A stretch of 64,000 nt of DNA from Methylobacterium sp. J-068. Its GTDB lineage: Bacteria > Pseudomonadota > Alphaproteobacteria > Rhizobiales > Beijerinckiaceae. The translations under genes were made by a program, and so were the position numbers. Shown here piece after piece: positions 28,697 through 36,234 of this stretch (position 1 is the first letter of the stretch; the number at the start of each line of letters is the position of its first letter). The notes under the pieces are model-generated. The model saw only the letters and a list, made by a program, of their open reading frames with translations. It was not told the origin of the DNA and searched no databases. The DNA lies in contig NZ_JAKSXY010000078.1 of the NCBI RefSeq assembly GCF_022829445.1, forward strand, positions 32,048 through 96,047, in the 5' to 3' direction.

Positions 28697-28917
28697 GTCT
28701 TGACTCCCGGCGAGGCTGGGGCGATCGAACGGGGCCGGCGCGCCGATGGAAAGCTCCGTGCCGTCCGTCCCGTCGAGCATTCTCCCTCCGTGCCGGCCTC
28801 GCGGGCGCCCACGCGCGCAGAGATCGACGGACAGGGTCCGCGACGCGCCGGATCATTCCGGGGCCTCAGGCGATCTTCGAGGGCCTGAAGGTGTTCGCAA
28901 GCATAGAATCGAGAAAG

Positions 28918-29556
28918 ATGGACCACATCATTCGATACTGGGACACGTTCTACGCCGGCCGGCGTGGCAATCCGGAGCCCACCAGTTTCGCTCGGTTTAT
29001 CGAGCGACGGTTTCCGGATCATACGACGCTCGTGGATGTCGGCTGCGGCGATGGCCGCGATACGCTCTGGTTCGCCTCGCGCGGATGGTCCGGGATCGGG
29101 CTGGATGCCTCGAACGCGACGCTCGTCGAATGCGCGCGAAGAGGCGAGACGTTCGGAGAACGGTGCCGCTTCGTGAGATCGGAGATCGGCCGGGACAGCA
29201 TCGATGCCGCCTTGCGCGGACACGCGATCGATCTTCGAAAAACCCTCGTCTATGCGCGGTTTCTGCTGCACGCCATTACCGACGCGGAGGAGCACTGGTT
29301 CCTGGAGGACGTGTCGTCCCTGGTCGCCCGAGGCGCGCGTCTGTGCGTGGAAGCGCGCACCGTCGAGGACGCGTCGCTCCCGAAGGTCGAGGCGCCGCAT
29401 TACCGCCGGTTCATCGAGGCTCGGACGCTGGAGGAGCGCTGCCGCTCCCTTGATATGGAGGTTGAGTTTATGCAGTGTGGAAAAGGATTGGCACCTTACA
29501 AGTCTGAGGATCCCGCAGTCGTGCGCATGATCTGCCGTGGGAGCGGAAATGTATAG
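28918..29556 (+). CDS. Class I SAM-dependent methyltransferase
   Basis: 212 residues. The SAM-binding motif I is LVDVGCGDGRDTLWFA at about residues 37-52, with acidic motif II near GIGLDASNATL. The protein begins MDHIIRYWDTFYAGRRGNPEP, as in methyltransferases next to sugar-modifying enzymes. Base composition is visibly less GC-rich than the neighbours, especially in the last ~100 bases. The gene overlaps the LicD-type gene by 8 bases, so the two are translationally coupled and likely act together on a surface polysaccharide or sugar. A longer upstream open frame lacks family-like sequence. Confidence 0.8.
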   Translation: MDHIIRYWDTFYAGRRGNPEPTSFARFIERRFPDHTTLVDVGCGDGRDTLWFASRGWSGIGLDASNATLVECARRGETFGERCRFVRSEIGRDSIDAALRGHAIDLRKTLVYARFLLHAITDAEEHWFLEDVSSLVARGARLCVEARTVEDASLPKVEAPHYRRFIEARTLEERCRSLDMEVEFMQCGKGLAPYKSEDPAVVRMICRGSGNV

Positions 29557-30844
29557 ATCGGTCAAGCGTCGCTACAATCGCGGCAATCTCATCGCCGCCT
29601 GCGCCGTCTTGCAAAGCCTGGAGCCGTTTCCATTTTACGGGACGCTGCTCGGCCTGACGCGTGAAGGCGATATCATCAAGCACGACGACGATATCGACCT
29701 GTTCGTGGATATCAAGCACAGCCGCGCTGCGGCATCACTTCTACGCTCGGCCGGGTTTACGGTCACGGACGATACGTATCCGAACATTTCACCGTATTTC
29801 ATGCAGGGCACCAAGATCATAGACGGTGTCAAGACGTTCGTGGACATATATTTGTTCGAGAACGATCCGAATCGGCCTTGGATCGTCGATCGCTGGAATT
29901 TCGGGGGATGCCCCGGGCACATCTTCACGCATCTTCACATCGACAAGGATTTGATCTTCCCGCTCCGGCGGCGGGAGTTTTTCGGCCAGGAATTCCTTCT
30001 CCCCTCCGGAATGGCGCAATGTTGCCAGTTTCTCTACGGGCCAAGTTGGCGGGAGAAGCTGTCCAAGGGGGGGAACGAGTACAAGATCGTCATCCAGGAT
30101 CACCGCCCGGCGCTCGTGCTGACGAATGGCGCCGCGATTCCTCCAACCACGCCGGAGGCCCTTCCGGGCAGCGTCGCGGCCGAGAACGAAGGGTCGGCGT
30201 CAGGCGTCGCCGGATCCTCCTGGGCGCGCACAGTCGCCGAAGCGACACGTGCGACGGCTACGGAAATCGTCTCGGAGAGACCGGCCCGTCATGGCGTGCG
30301 GTGGAAACGGACTGGCCTCGGGACGCGCGCCGTTCGGCTGCGCATTCATGCGCCGCGTTCCCCGCGCAGATCGGGACGCCGTCTACCGGGTCCCGCCGGT
30401 CTCGCTCCCCGGTCCCGCGCCGAGATCCCCGAGCAGGCCCTCGAGGGCCTGTTCCACGGCCCCCGTCCCTTCTTCATGCGTCTTCAGCCGCACTTCGAGG
30501 CGCTTGATCTGCGGTTCGAACGCCTCGGGCACCACCGGATCGCCGAGATATTGGGGGACCCCCTCCTCGGTGGTGAAGACGGAGCGCAACTGCTGGCCGA
30601 GATGGTCCCGCACCGGCTCCGGCAGGGCAGGATCGGAAAGCGTAACGTCCGCCATCGTCGTGGTATCCTTCGCGTCGATCGAGAATCGAATGCCGATGAT
30701 CAAGGGCAACGCCGCACGCGCGGACCTGTCCCGGTTCCTCGCGGCGGCCCATCGCAGGCAACGGGCGAAGTCCGGACGCGTTGCGTGCCGCGAATGGGAC
30801 CCAAACGGAAAGTCCGGCGCCTGCGCACGCCACCGACACCCTGA
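29549..30844 (+). CDS. LicD-family nucleotidyltransferase-fold protein with aberrant C-terminal extension
   Basis: The first ~190 residues form a LicD/fukutin-type domain: PFPFYGTLLGLTREGDIIKH and DDDIDLFVDIK carry the Gly-x-Leu-Leu-Gly-x-x-Arg-Glu and HDDDIDL motifs, and FLPSGMAQCCQFLYGPSW matches the family end (LYGxxW). Such proteins transfer phosphocholine or similar groups to glycans. From about nucleotide 30120 the character changes abruptly to Arg/Pro/Gly-rich sequence without family features, and the frame runs antisense through the NepR-like gene at 30383-30655. I infer that the original stop was lost and the tail is read-through. The 5' part is AT-richer than its surroundings, like the methyltransferase gene it overlaps. 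Confidence 0.65.
   Translation: MYRSVKRRYNRGNLIAACAVLQSLEPFPFYGTLLGLTREGDIIKHDDDIDLFVDIKHSRAAASLLRSAGFTVTDDTYPNISPYFMQGTKIIDGVKTFVDIYLFENDPNRPWIVDRWNFGGCPGHIFTHLHIDKDLIFPLRRREFFGQEFLLPSGMAQCCQFLYGPSWREKLSKGGNEYKIVIQDHRPALVLTNGAAIPPTTPEALPGSVAAENEGSASGVAGSSWARTVAEATRATATEIVSERPARHGVRWKRTGLGTRAVRLRIHAPRSPRRSGRRLPGPAGLAPRSRAEIPEQALEGLFHGPRPFFMRLQPHFEALDLRFERLGHHRIAEILGDPLLGGEDGAQLLAEMVPHRLRQGRIGKRNVRHRRGILRVDRESNADDQGQRRTRGPVPVPRGGPSQATGEVRTRCVPRMGPKRKVRRLRTPPTP
30383..30655 (-). CDS. Small NepR-like protein (candidate anti-sigma factor)
   Basis: 90 residues from ATG 30655 (MADVTLSDPALPEPV), preceded by GAAGGATA as ribosome site. The segment VRDHLGQQLRSVF at residues 15-27, then PEAFEPQIKRLEVRLK, lines up with the NepR-like N-terminus of the nearby sigma factor (IRTHLGEHLRTVY ... 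PGRFAELIEKLEAALK): same spacing of LG--LR-V-[YF] and a following [FI]--[LI]-[KR]LE--LK helix. NepR binds EcfG sigma factors and is removed by PhyR. The match is short and the loop between helices is longer, so the assignment is tentative. An upstream ATG (30709) would add 18 residues. Confidence 0.5.
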   Translation of the reverse strand: MADVTLSDPALPEPVRDHLGQQLRSVFTTEEGVPQYLGDPVVPEAFEPQIKRLEVRLKTHEEGTGAVEQALEGLLGDLGAGPGSETGGTR

Positions 30845-30968
30845 TCCCTTCGCCGAGACCGTGCCGGACCCGGGAGCCCGGCCTCACGAGGCAGTCCCCC
30901 GGCGCAGAGCGCGCCGGGGGCTCGACGGTGGACCGCGGACCCGCGATCCACCCGCGACAAAGCCAGGT

Positions 30969-31379
30969 TCAGTCGATGACTTCGACGATGCGGTGGCCGC
31001 GATCCACCAGCACGGGGCGATCGTTGACGATGGTGTAGCGGGCGCCGCGCGCGTTGTACTCGGCCGGGACCTCGTAATAGGTCACGCCGGAGCTCGGCAG
31101 GACGGTGCCGACGCGGACGTCGCCGTTGTAATCGTAGGACGAGCGGCGCTCGCTGGTGACGTAGCTGCGGAAGCGGGGGCGGTCGTCGATGCCGAGGATG
31201 CCACCCACCGTGCCGGTGGCCGCGCCGACCGCGCCGCCGACGATCGCGCCGACCGGGCCGGCCGCATCCGCGCCATCCTGCGCGCCGCGCTCGGCGCCGC
31301 GCACGAGGCCCTGCGCCTGGGCCGCCATCGGCAGGCTGAGGGCGAGGGCGGAGGCGGCGAGGAGTGTCTTGAAGGTCAT
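30969..31379 (-). CDS. DUF1236-type secreted protein
   Basis: 136 residues. Sec signal MTFKTLLAASALALSLPMAAQAQ. A Gly/Ala-rich segment (GPVGAIVGGAVGAATGTVGGILG) resembles a glycine-zipper membrane-associated stretch. The C-terminus GDVRVGTVLPSSGVTYYEVP and DRPVLVDRGHRIVEVID is the DUF1236 domain, which is common in Rhizobiales and unknown in function. ATG 31379 fits the signal peptide; upstream in-frame sequence does not. Confidence 0.85.
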   Translation of the reverse strand: MTFKTLLAASALALSLPMAAQAQGLVRGAERGAQDGADAAGPVGAIVGGAVGAATGTVGGILGIDDRPRFRSYVTSERRSSYDYNGDVRVGTVLPSSGVTYYEVPAEYNARGARYTIVNDRPVLVDRGHRIVEVID

Positions 31380-31536
31380 GATCGGGCTCCTGAACGAGTG
31401 TCCCGCGACGCTGTGAAGCGCTGCCGGGTTCAGGGCAGTAACGTCCGACGCCCGGAAGGGATGCGTCGATTTTTCTCGCGCGCCATCCGGGGCCATCGTG
31501 TCCGAGCCCGCGCGACCTGGGCTCGTGCCTGTCGCG

Positions 31537-31588
31537 TCACGCGTCCGAAATCACGCGTCCGAAATCACGCGTCCCAGGTCATGCGTCC
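31537..31588. repeat. 14-bp tandem repeat at the 3' end of the sigma factor gene
   Basis: TCACGCGTCCGAAA occurs head to tail at 31537-31550 and 31551-31564, with a partial third copy from 31565 and a degenerate fourth (GTCATGCGTCC) that runs into the last codons of the minus-strand sigma factor gene. Confidence 0.75.
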
Positions 31589-32319
31589 TTGGGCATCGCC
31601 GACTGGATCAGCCGGTCCGAACTCAGGTCTTCCTCGTCGTAGCCGAGGAGTTCGGCGAGGCGGCCCCGGGCGCGGCTGACGCGGCTCTTCACGGTGCCGA
31701 CCTTGCAGCCCATGATCGCGGCGGCCTCCTCGTAGGAGACGCCCTCGGCGCCGACGAGCACCAGGGCCTCGCGCTGGTCCGGGGGCAGCTTGCCCAGGGC
31801 GGTCTGGAGATCCTCCACGTCGAGGCGGTCGCCCTGGTGCGGGGCGGTGGCCAGCCGCGCGGCGTAGGAGCCGTCCTGGTCCTCCACCTCGCGCACGCGC
31901 TTGCGGTGGTCCGAGTAGAAGATGTTGCGCAGGATCGTGAACAGCCAGGCGTTCAGGTTGGTGCCCGGCTGGAAGCGGGCCCGGTGCTGCCAGCCCTTCA
32001 GCAGGGTGTCCTGCACGAGGTCGTCGGAGCGGGCCGGGTTCGAGGTCAGCGACAGCGCAAAGGCGCGTAGCGACGGGACCGCCGCGAGCAAGCCGTTGCG
32101 GAACTCGGGCTCGATCGCCTCGCCGCGCGCCTTCAGGGCAGCTTCGAGCTTCTCGATGAGTTCGGCGAAGCGACCCGGCTGCTCGTCCGTGGGCAGGCGG
32201 TCGTAGACCGTGCGCAGGTGCTCGCCGAGATGGGTCCGGATGTTCGACGACAGGTTCGGCCTGCCGTCGCGGGAGGCCGACAGGGCGTCGGGGGCGGTGT
32301 CGGTCACGTCGCGTGTCAT
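31579..32319 (-). CDS. EcfG-type sigma factor with NepR-like N-terminal domain
   Basis: 246 residues. Residues ~80-145 are a sigma-2 region (VPSLRAFALSLTSNPARSDD, LVQDTLLKGW, FQPGTNLNAWLFTILRNIFY). Residues ~165-225 are sigma-4 (LQTALGKLPPDQREALVLV, GVSYEEAAAIMGCKVGTVKS, RVSRARGRLAELLG). This is the EcfG group (ECF15), master of the alphaproteobacterial general stress response. Unusually, residues ~24-64 (SSNIRTHLGEHLRTVYDRLP, then FAELIEKLEAALKA) look like NepR, the anti-sigma factor, in the same reading frame and without an internal ATG before the sigma domain. ATG 32319 is preferred; another start 72 bases upstream adds a Pro/Arg-rich leader. Confidence 0.88.
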   Translation of the reverse strand: MTRDVTDTAPDALSASRDGRPNLSSNIRTHLGEHLRTVYDRLPTDEQPGRFAELIEKLEAALKARGEAIEPEFRNGLLAAVPSLRAFALSLTSNPARSDDLVQDTLLKGWQHRARFQPGTNLNAWLFTILRNIFYSDHRKRVREVEDQDGSYAARLATAPHQGDRLDVEDLQTALGKLPPDQREALVLVGAEGVSYEEAAAIMGCKVGTVKSRVSRARGRLAELLGYDEEDLSSDRLIQSAMPKDA

Positions 32320-32452
32320 GGCTCGTCGTAATCTGGCGCGGTCTGGATGCGGGTCGGCCCGAGGCGTCCGAGAAGCACCCGCGCGGTCCACTGATGTCGC
32401 GCCTTGTAGCGCATCCGCGCCGTCGGCGCATCCCGCCGGACAACCGTGGCCG

Positions 32453-33283
32453 TTATGCGCGCCGCCGCATCAACAGCCGCGGAGGGGCGGGGGCGTCCTC
32501 GGCCCGGCGCGCGGGCTTGAGGATGCGCACCGCGCCGTCCCGCAGGGAGAGCACGTGGCCGCGCTCCACGTCGGTCCAGCACTCGTCGCGGGTCAGCGCC
32601 TTGGTGGCGATCACGGTGACGACATCCTTCGCCCCGGTCTCCTGCGCGAAGTCCACGTGCCAGTCCTCGTCCACCAGGGTCGCGGTGCCGAAGGGCGCGC
32701 AGCGGGTGAGGTAGCACAGGCGCTTGCCGCAATGGGCGTAGAGGGTGCGGCTGTCCGAGAGCAGCATGTTGAACACGCCGAGGCCGTGCAGCGCCGCGCA
32801 GAGATCCGCCACCGCCCGGTCGATCCGGGCCGGGCTCGGCAGGTCGGGCCAGCGCTGCTGCAACTGGTCGAGCATCCAGCAGAAGGCGTGCTCGCTGTCC
32901 GTGGAGCCCACCGGCTTGAACCAGGTCAGCGGCCACTTCTTCACGCCCTTGAGCTGGCCGTTATGCGCGAAGGTCCAGCGCCGGCCCCACAATTCCCGGC
33001 TGAAGGGATGGGTGTTCTCGAGGTTGACCCGGCCGCGATTGGCCTTCCGCACGTGGGCGATGACGATGCGGCTCTTGATCGAGGTCTTGCGCAGCAGCTT
33101 GGCGAGCTCCGATTGCGCGCTCGGCTCCGGCTCGTGGAAGGCGCGCGCGCCCCGTCCCTCGTAGAAGCTGATGCCCCAGCCATCGGCGTGGGGACCGGTC
33201 TCGCCGCCGCGCCGGGCCAGCGCCGCGAAGGAGAAGCGGATATCGGTGGGCACGTTCGCGCTCATGCCGAGCAGTTCGCACAT
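32453..33283 (-). CDS. Class II glutamine amidotransferase (YafJ-like)
   Basis: 276 residues. The start MCELLGMSANVP places Cys2 as the N-terminal nucleophile after Met removal, which fixes the start at 33283. HADGWGISFYEGRGARAF, VIAHVRKANRG, NTHPFSRELWGRRWTFAHNG and GSTDSEHAFCWML are hallmarks of the family that includes YafJ and EgtC. The enzyme hydrolyses glutamine or a gamma-glutamyl bond; the acceptor is unknown. No ergothioneine genes are adjacent, so EgtC function is not supported. Confidence 0.9.
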   Translation of the reverse strand: MCELLGMSANVPTDIRFSFAALARRGGETGPHADGWGISFYEGRGARAFHEPEPSAQSELAKLLRKTSIKSRIVIAHVRKANRGRVNLENTHPFSRELWGRRWTFAHNGQLKGVKKWPLTWFKPVGSTDSEHAFCWMLDQLQQRWPDLPSPARIDRAVADLCAALHGLGVFNMLLSDSRTLYAHCGKRLCYLTRCAPFGTATLVDEDWHVDFAQETGAKDVVTVIATKALTRDECWTDVERGHVLSLRDGAVRILKPARRAEDAPAPPRLLMRRRA

Positions 33284-33550
33284 GGGTCCTTCGGTGCTTC
33301 GGGCGTGGGGGAGGGGGCGACGGGCGAAGGCGTCGCGCTCGTCCGAGGATCGGTCTCCCCGGAACCTAGGGGGGTTCGCCGGCTCGAACAACCGTGCCGA
33401 GCGCGCCAAAGGCCCGTGAGGGACCGGCGCCATGCGGGAACGGACGGCGGGACGCGCCGATCCGTCCCGTGTGCCGGCACGCTTTCGCCCGCCCGCGCGA
33501 TCCCGTAAGGCGCGGGGAGCCTGACGGCGCAGGCGGACACGGGAGTGCTG

Positions 33551-36097
33551 ATGGACCGGGATCCGATCGTCTTCACCTGGCGCACCTCACGCTCCGAGCA
33601 CGTCGCCGCGGTCGGGCTGGCGCTGGGGCTCGGCGGTCCCCTCGCGTTCCTCGCGCTGCTGTGCCTGCGCGACCTCCTCGAGGTCCAGGTCCACGACACC
33701 GCGCCGGCGGCTCCGTTCCTGCGGATCGCCGCGACCTTGCCCTGGCGGCCCGCCGCCGAGGGGCCCCTCATCGCCTTCGCGGGCTGGACCCTGCCGCACG
33801 CGGACCTCGTGCGCGCGGCCTTCCTCGGGCTGGCGGCGGCGGCCGTCGCCTCGGCCGGCCTCGGCTGGGCGGTGGCGCGCCTGTGCTTCCAGGCGCAGGC
33901 GCGCACGGTGGCGGCCCTGCAGGGCCGGGTCACGGAAGCGATCCTGCGCGCGCCGCCGAGCGCCCGCGACGAGGCCCGCGCCCTGGCGCAGATCCTGGGC
34001 GACCTGCTGAGCCGCCTCGACACGCTGTTCGGCCTGGCGATCCTTGTGCCGGCCCTGGCCCTCGGCGCCGCCCTCCTCGCCCTCCTGCTCGCGGGCATGG
34101 CCGCCCCGCGCCTGCTCCCCACCGTGGCGGCCGGGCTCCTCGCGGCGGGGCTCGCCCGCGCCCTGATCCAGCGGCGCATGCAGGACCGCGCCGCCCTGCG
34201 CCTGCGGGCGGGCGGCGCGGCCGGGCGGGCGCTCTCCGACCTCATCCGGCGGATGCCGGCGGTGCGCGCCCACGGGGCAGCGGCCTTCGAGCGCGGCCGG
34301 CTCGCCGCGAAGGGCGCCAGCACCCGCGACGCCCTGGCGGCCTCGGAATCCGCCCTGGCCTATGCCCGCGCGCCCTCCATGGCGCTCGCCATCCTGCTGC
34401 CCGCGATCGTGGTCGCGGTCGCCCTCTGGCGCGGGCATGACGGCACCACGGCGCCGGTGGAGCCCGGCGCGCTGCTGGCCGCCGGCGGCGGCTTCGCCCT
34501 CGCGGTGGTGGCGCTGGCCGTGACGCTGCGCGTGCGCGGCCTCCACCGGGCGCTCGCCGCGCCGTTCCGCGAGGTCGCCCTCGGCGTGCCGGCCCTCGAA
34601 GGCCGCGCCGCCGCCCGCCCGGCCGCTCCCGCCGCCTTCCCCGAGGCGGGCGCCCTGGTGGCGCAGGGCGTCGGCGCCTACGACCCCGCCACCGGCGAGC
34701 GGCTGGCCGGCGTCGACGCCACCCTGCCGATGCCGGGCCACGTCGCCATCCTGGGCGAGCGCGGCAGCGGCAGCCGGGTCCTGGCGGCGATCCTGGCGGG
34801 CCAGCTCGAGCCCTCCGCCGGGGCCGTCACCTATGCGGGCCTCGACCTGCGCGCCTTCGCGCCGGAGGAGCGCGCCCGCCGCATCGCGCTGGCCGGGGCC
34901 GAGGCGATCCTGATCGAGGGGACCCTGCGCCAGAACATCCTCTACGGCGCCGCGCAGGCGCCGGACCGGGACGCGCTCATCGCCACCTTGCGGATCACCG
35001 GCCTCGACGCCTTCGCCTATGCCCGCGGCCTGGAGGGTACAGTCGACCCGCTGGCCGAGCCCGAGATCGCCCGCGCGGTGGTGGCCGCCCGCCACGCGGT
35101 GCGCGAGGCGCTCTCCGCCGACAAGGCCGCCCGCCTCGTCGAGCCGTTCGATCCCGCGCGCTACAACCACCAGGCCACGGTGGGCGAGAACATCCTGTTC
35201 GGGGAGGCGGTGGGGCCGGCCTTCGCCTCGGACCACATCGCCGCCCATCCCTACCTGCGCGCCGTGCTGGAGGCCGAGGGCCTGAGCCGTCCCCTCACGG
35301 AGATCGGCCTTCAGGTTGCCCGCAGCCTCGTGGAGATCTTCGCCGACCTGCCCGACGACCATCCGCTCTTCGAGACGTTCTCGCTGTTCCCGGCTTCCGA
35401 GCGCGGCTTCTTCGAGGACCTCGTCGGCCGCCAGCCCGAGGCGAAGGGCTGGCGGCGCGGCCCCGCCGGCCAGCGCGACCGCAAGCGCTTGATCGGGCTG
35501 GCCCTGCGCTACAGCGAGACCCGGCACCGCTTCGGCCTCATCGACGCGGCCTTCGAGGAGCGGCTGGTGGCGGCCCGCCGCTCCTTCGCGCGGCTGATGC
35601 CGCCGCACCTGCGGGCCAGCGTCGAGTTCTACGATCCGGCCCGGCTCACGGCGGCCGCGAGCCTGGAGGAGAACATCCTGTTCGGCCGCATCAACGGCGA
35701 GGAGGCCGGGGCCGAGGCGCGGGTGCGCGCCCTGGTGCGCCGGGTGCTCGCCGACGAGGGCCTGGAACCGGCCGTCTACCGCCTCGGCCTGGAGAGCCGG
35801 GTGGAGCCGGGGCTGGCCGGAGGCGGGGCCAGCCTCGGCGAGAACGCCATCGGCCCGCGCGAGCGCATCGCCATCGATCTCGCCCGCTGCCTCGTGCGCC
35901 GTCCCGACATCGTCGTCGTCGCCATCGCGCTGGAGGACCGCAAGGCCGACGAGATGCGCGCCCGCCTCGGCGCCCTGCGCGCCGCCCGGGCGGGGTGCGG
36001 CCTCATCGTCTGCCTGCCGGATGCCGAGGCCCTCGACGGGGTCGAGCCCTTCGACGCGGTCCTGCGCGTCGAGCGCAACACCGTCCTGGCCGCCTGA
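33551..36097 (+). CDS. Degenerate ABC exporter-like protein lacking ATPase motifs
   Basis: 848 residues. An N-terminal membrane domain (to about residue 340) resembles type IV ABC exporters. The expected nucleotide-binding domain is heavily altered: Walker A reads GERGSGSR (catalytic Lys replaced) near residue 400, the signature region reads LGENAIGPRERIAIDLAR near 765 in place of LSGGQ, Walker B reads DIVVVAIALED, and the switch His is absent (LIVCLPDAEA). A segment following the Q-loop in normal exporters appears three times: LRQNILYG (~458), VGENILFG (~544) and LEENILFG (~705). It is probably a non-hydrolysing scaffold or partner protein. Full length and free of stops, so not an obvious pseudogene. 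GTG 33545 is an alternative start. Confidence 0.75.
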   Translation: MDRDPIVFTWRTSRSEHVAAVGLALGLGGPLAFLALLCLRDLLEVQVHDTAPAAPFLRIAATLPWRPAAEGPLIAFAGWTLPHADLVRAAFLGLAAAAVASAGLGWAVARLCFQAQARTVAALQGRVTEAILRAPPSARDEARALAQILGDLLSRLDTLFGLAILVPALALGAALLALLLAGMAAPRLLPTVAAGLLAAGLARALIQRRMQDRAALRLRAGGAAGRALSDLIRRMPAVRAHGAAAFERGRLAAKGASTRDALAASESALAYARAPSMALAILLPAIVVAVALWRGHDGTTAPVEPGALLAAGGGFALAVVALAVTLRVRGLHRALAAPFREVALGVPALEGRAAARPAAPAAFPEAGALVAQGVGAYDPATGERLAGVDATLPMPGHVAILGERGSGSRVLAAILAGQLEPSAGAVTYAGLDLRAFAPEERARRIALAGAEAILIEGTLRQNILYGAAQAPDRDALIATLRITGLDAFAYARGLEGTVDPLAEPEIARAVVAARHAVREALSADKAARLVEPFDPARYNHQATVGENILFGEAVGPAFASDHIAAHPYLRAVLEAEGLSRPLTEIGLQVARSLVEIFADLPDDHPLFETFSLFPASERGFFEDLVGRQPEAKGWRRGPAGQRDRKRLIGLALRYSETRHRFGLIDAAFEERLVAARRSFARLMPPHLRASVEFYDPARLTAAASLEENILFGRINGEEAGAEARVRALVRRVLADEGLEPAVYRLGLESRVEPGLAGGGASLGENAIGPRERIAIDLARCLVRRPDIVVVAIALEDRKADEMRARLGALRAARAGCGLIVCLPDAEALDGVEPFDAVLRVERNTVLAA

Positions 36098-36234
36098 GGG
36101 CGGGAGAACCCGGTCGGCGATGGGTTTCGCGCCGGGTTCCTATTGCGGCCCCAATGGGATGCGATAGGCAAGGACGCGTGCATCGTGCACGGGCGTCCGC
36201 CCGCCGGCGGACGGGTCGCTGTCCAGGGCCGCGC

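Noticed and set aside
30708..30744. Possible EcfG promoter upstream of the NepR-like gene (AACG ... GTTCC on the plus strand)
   Set aside because: The spacer is 22 bases, not 16-17.
31393..31432. Possible EcfG promoter upstream of the DUF1236 gene
   Set aside because: The -35 half is TGAAC and the spacer is about 31 bases, so neither box nor spacing fits.
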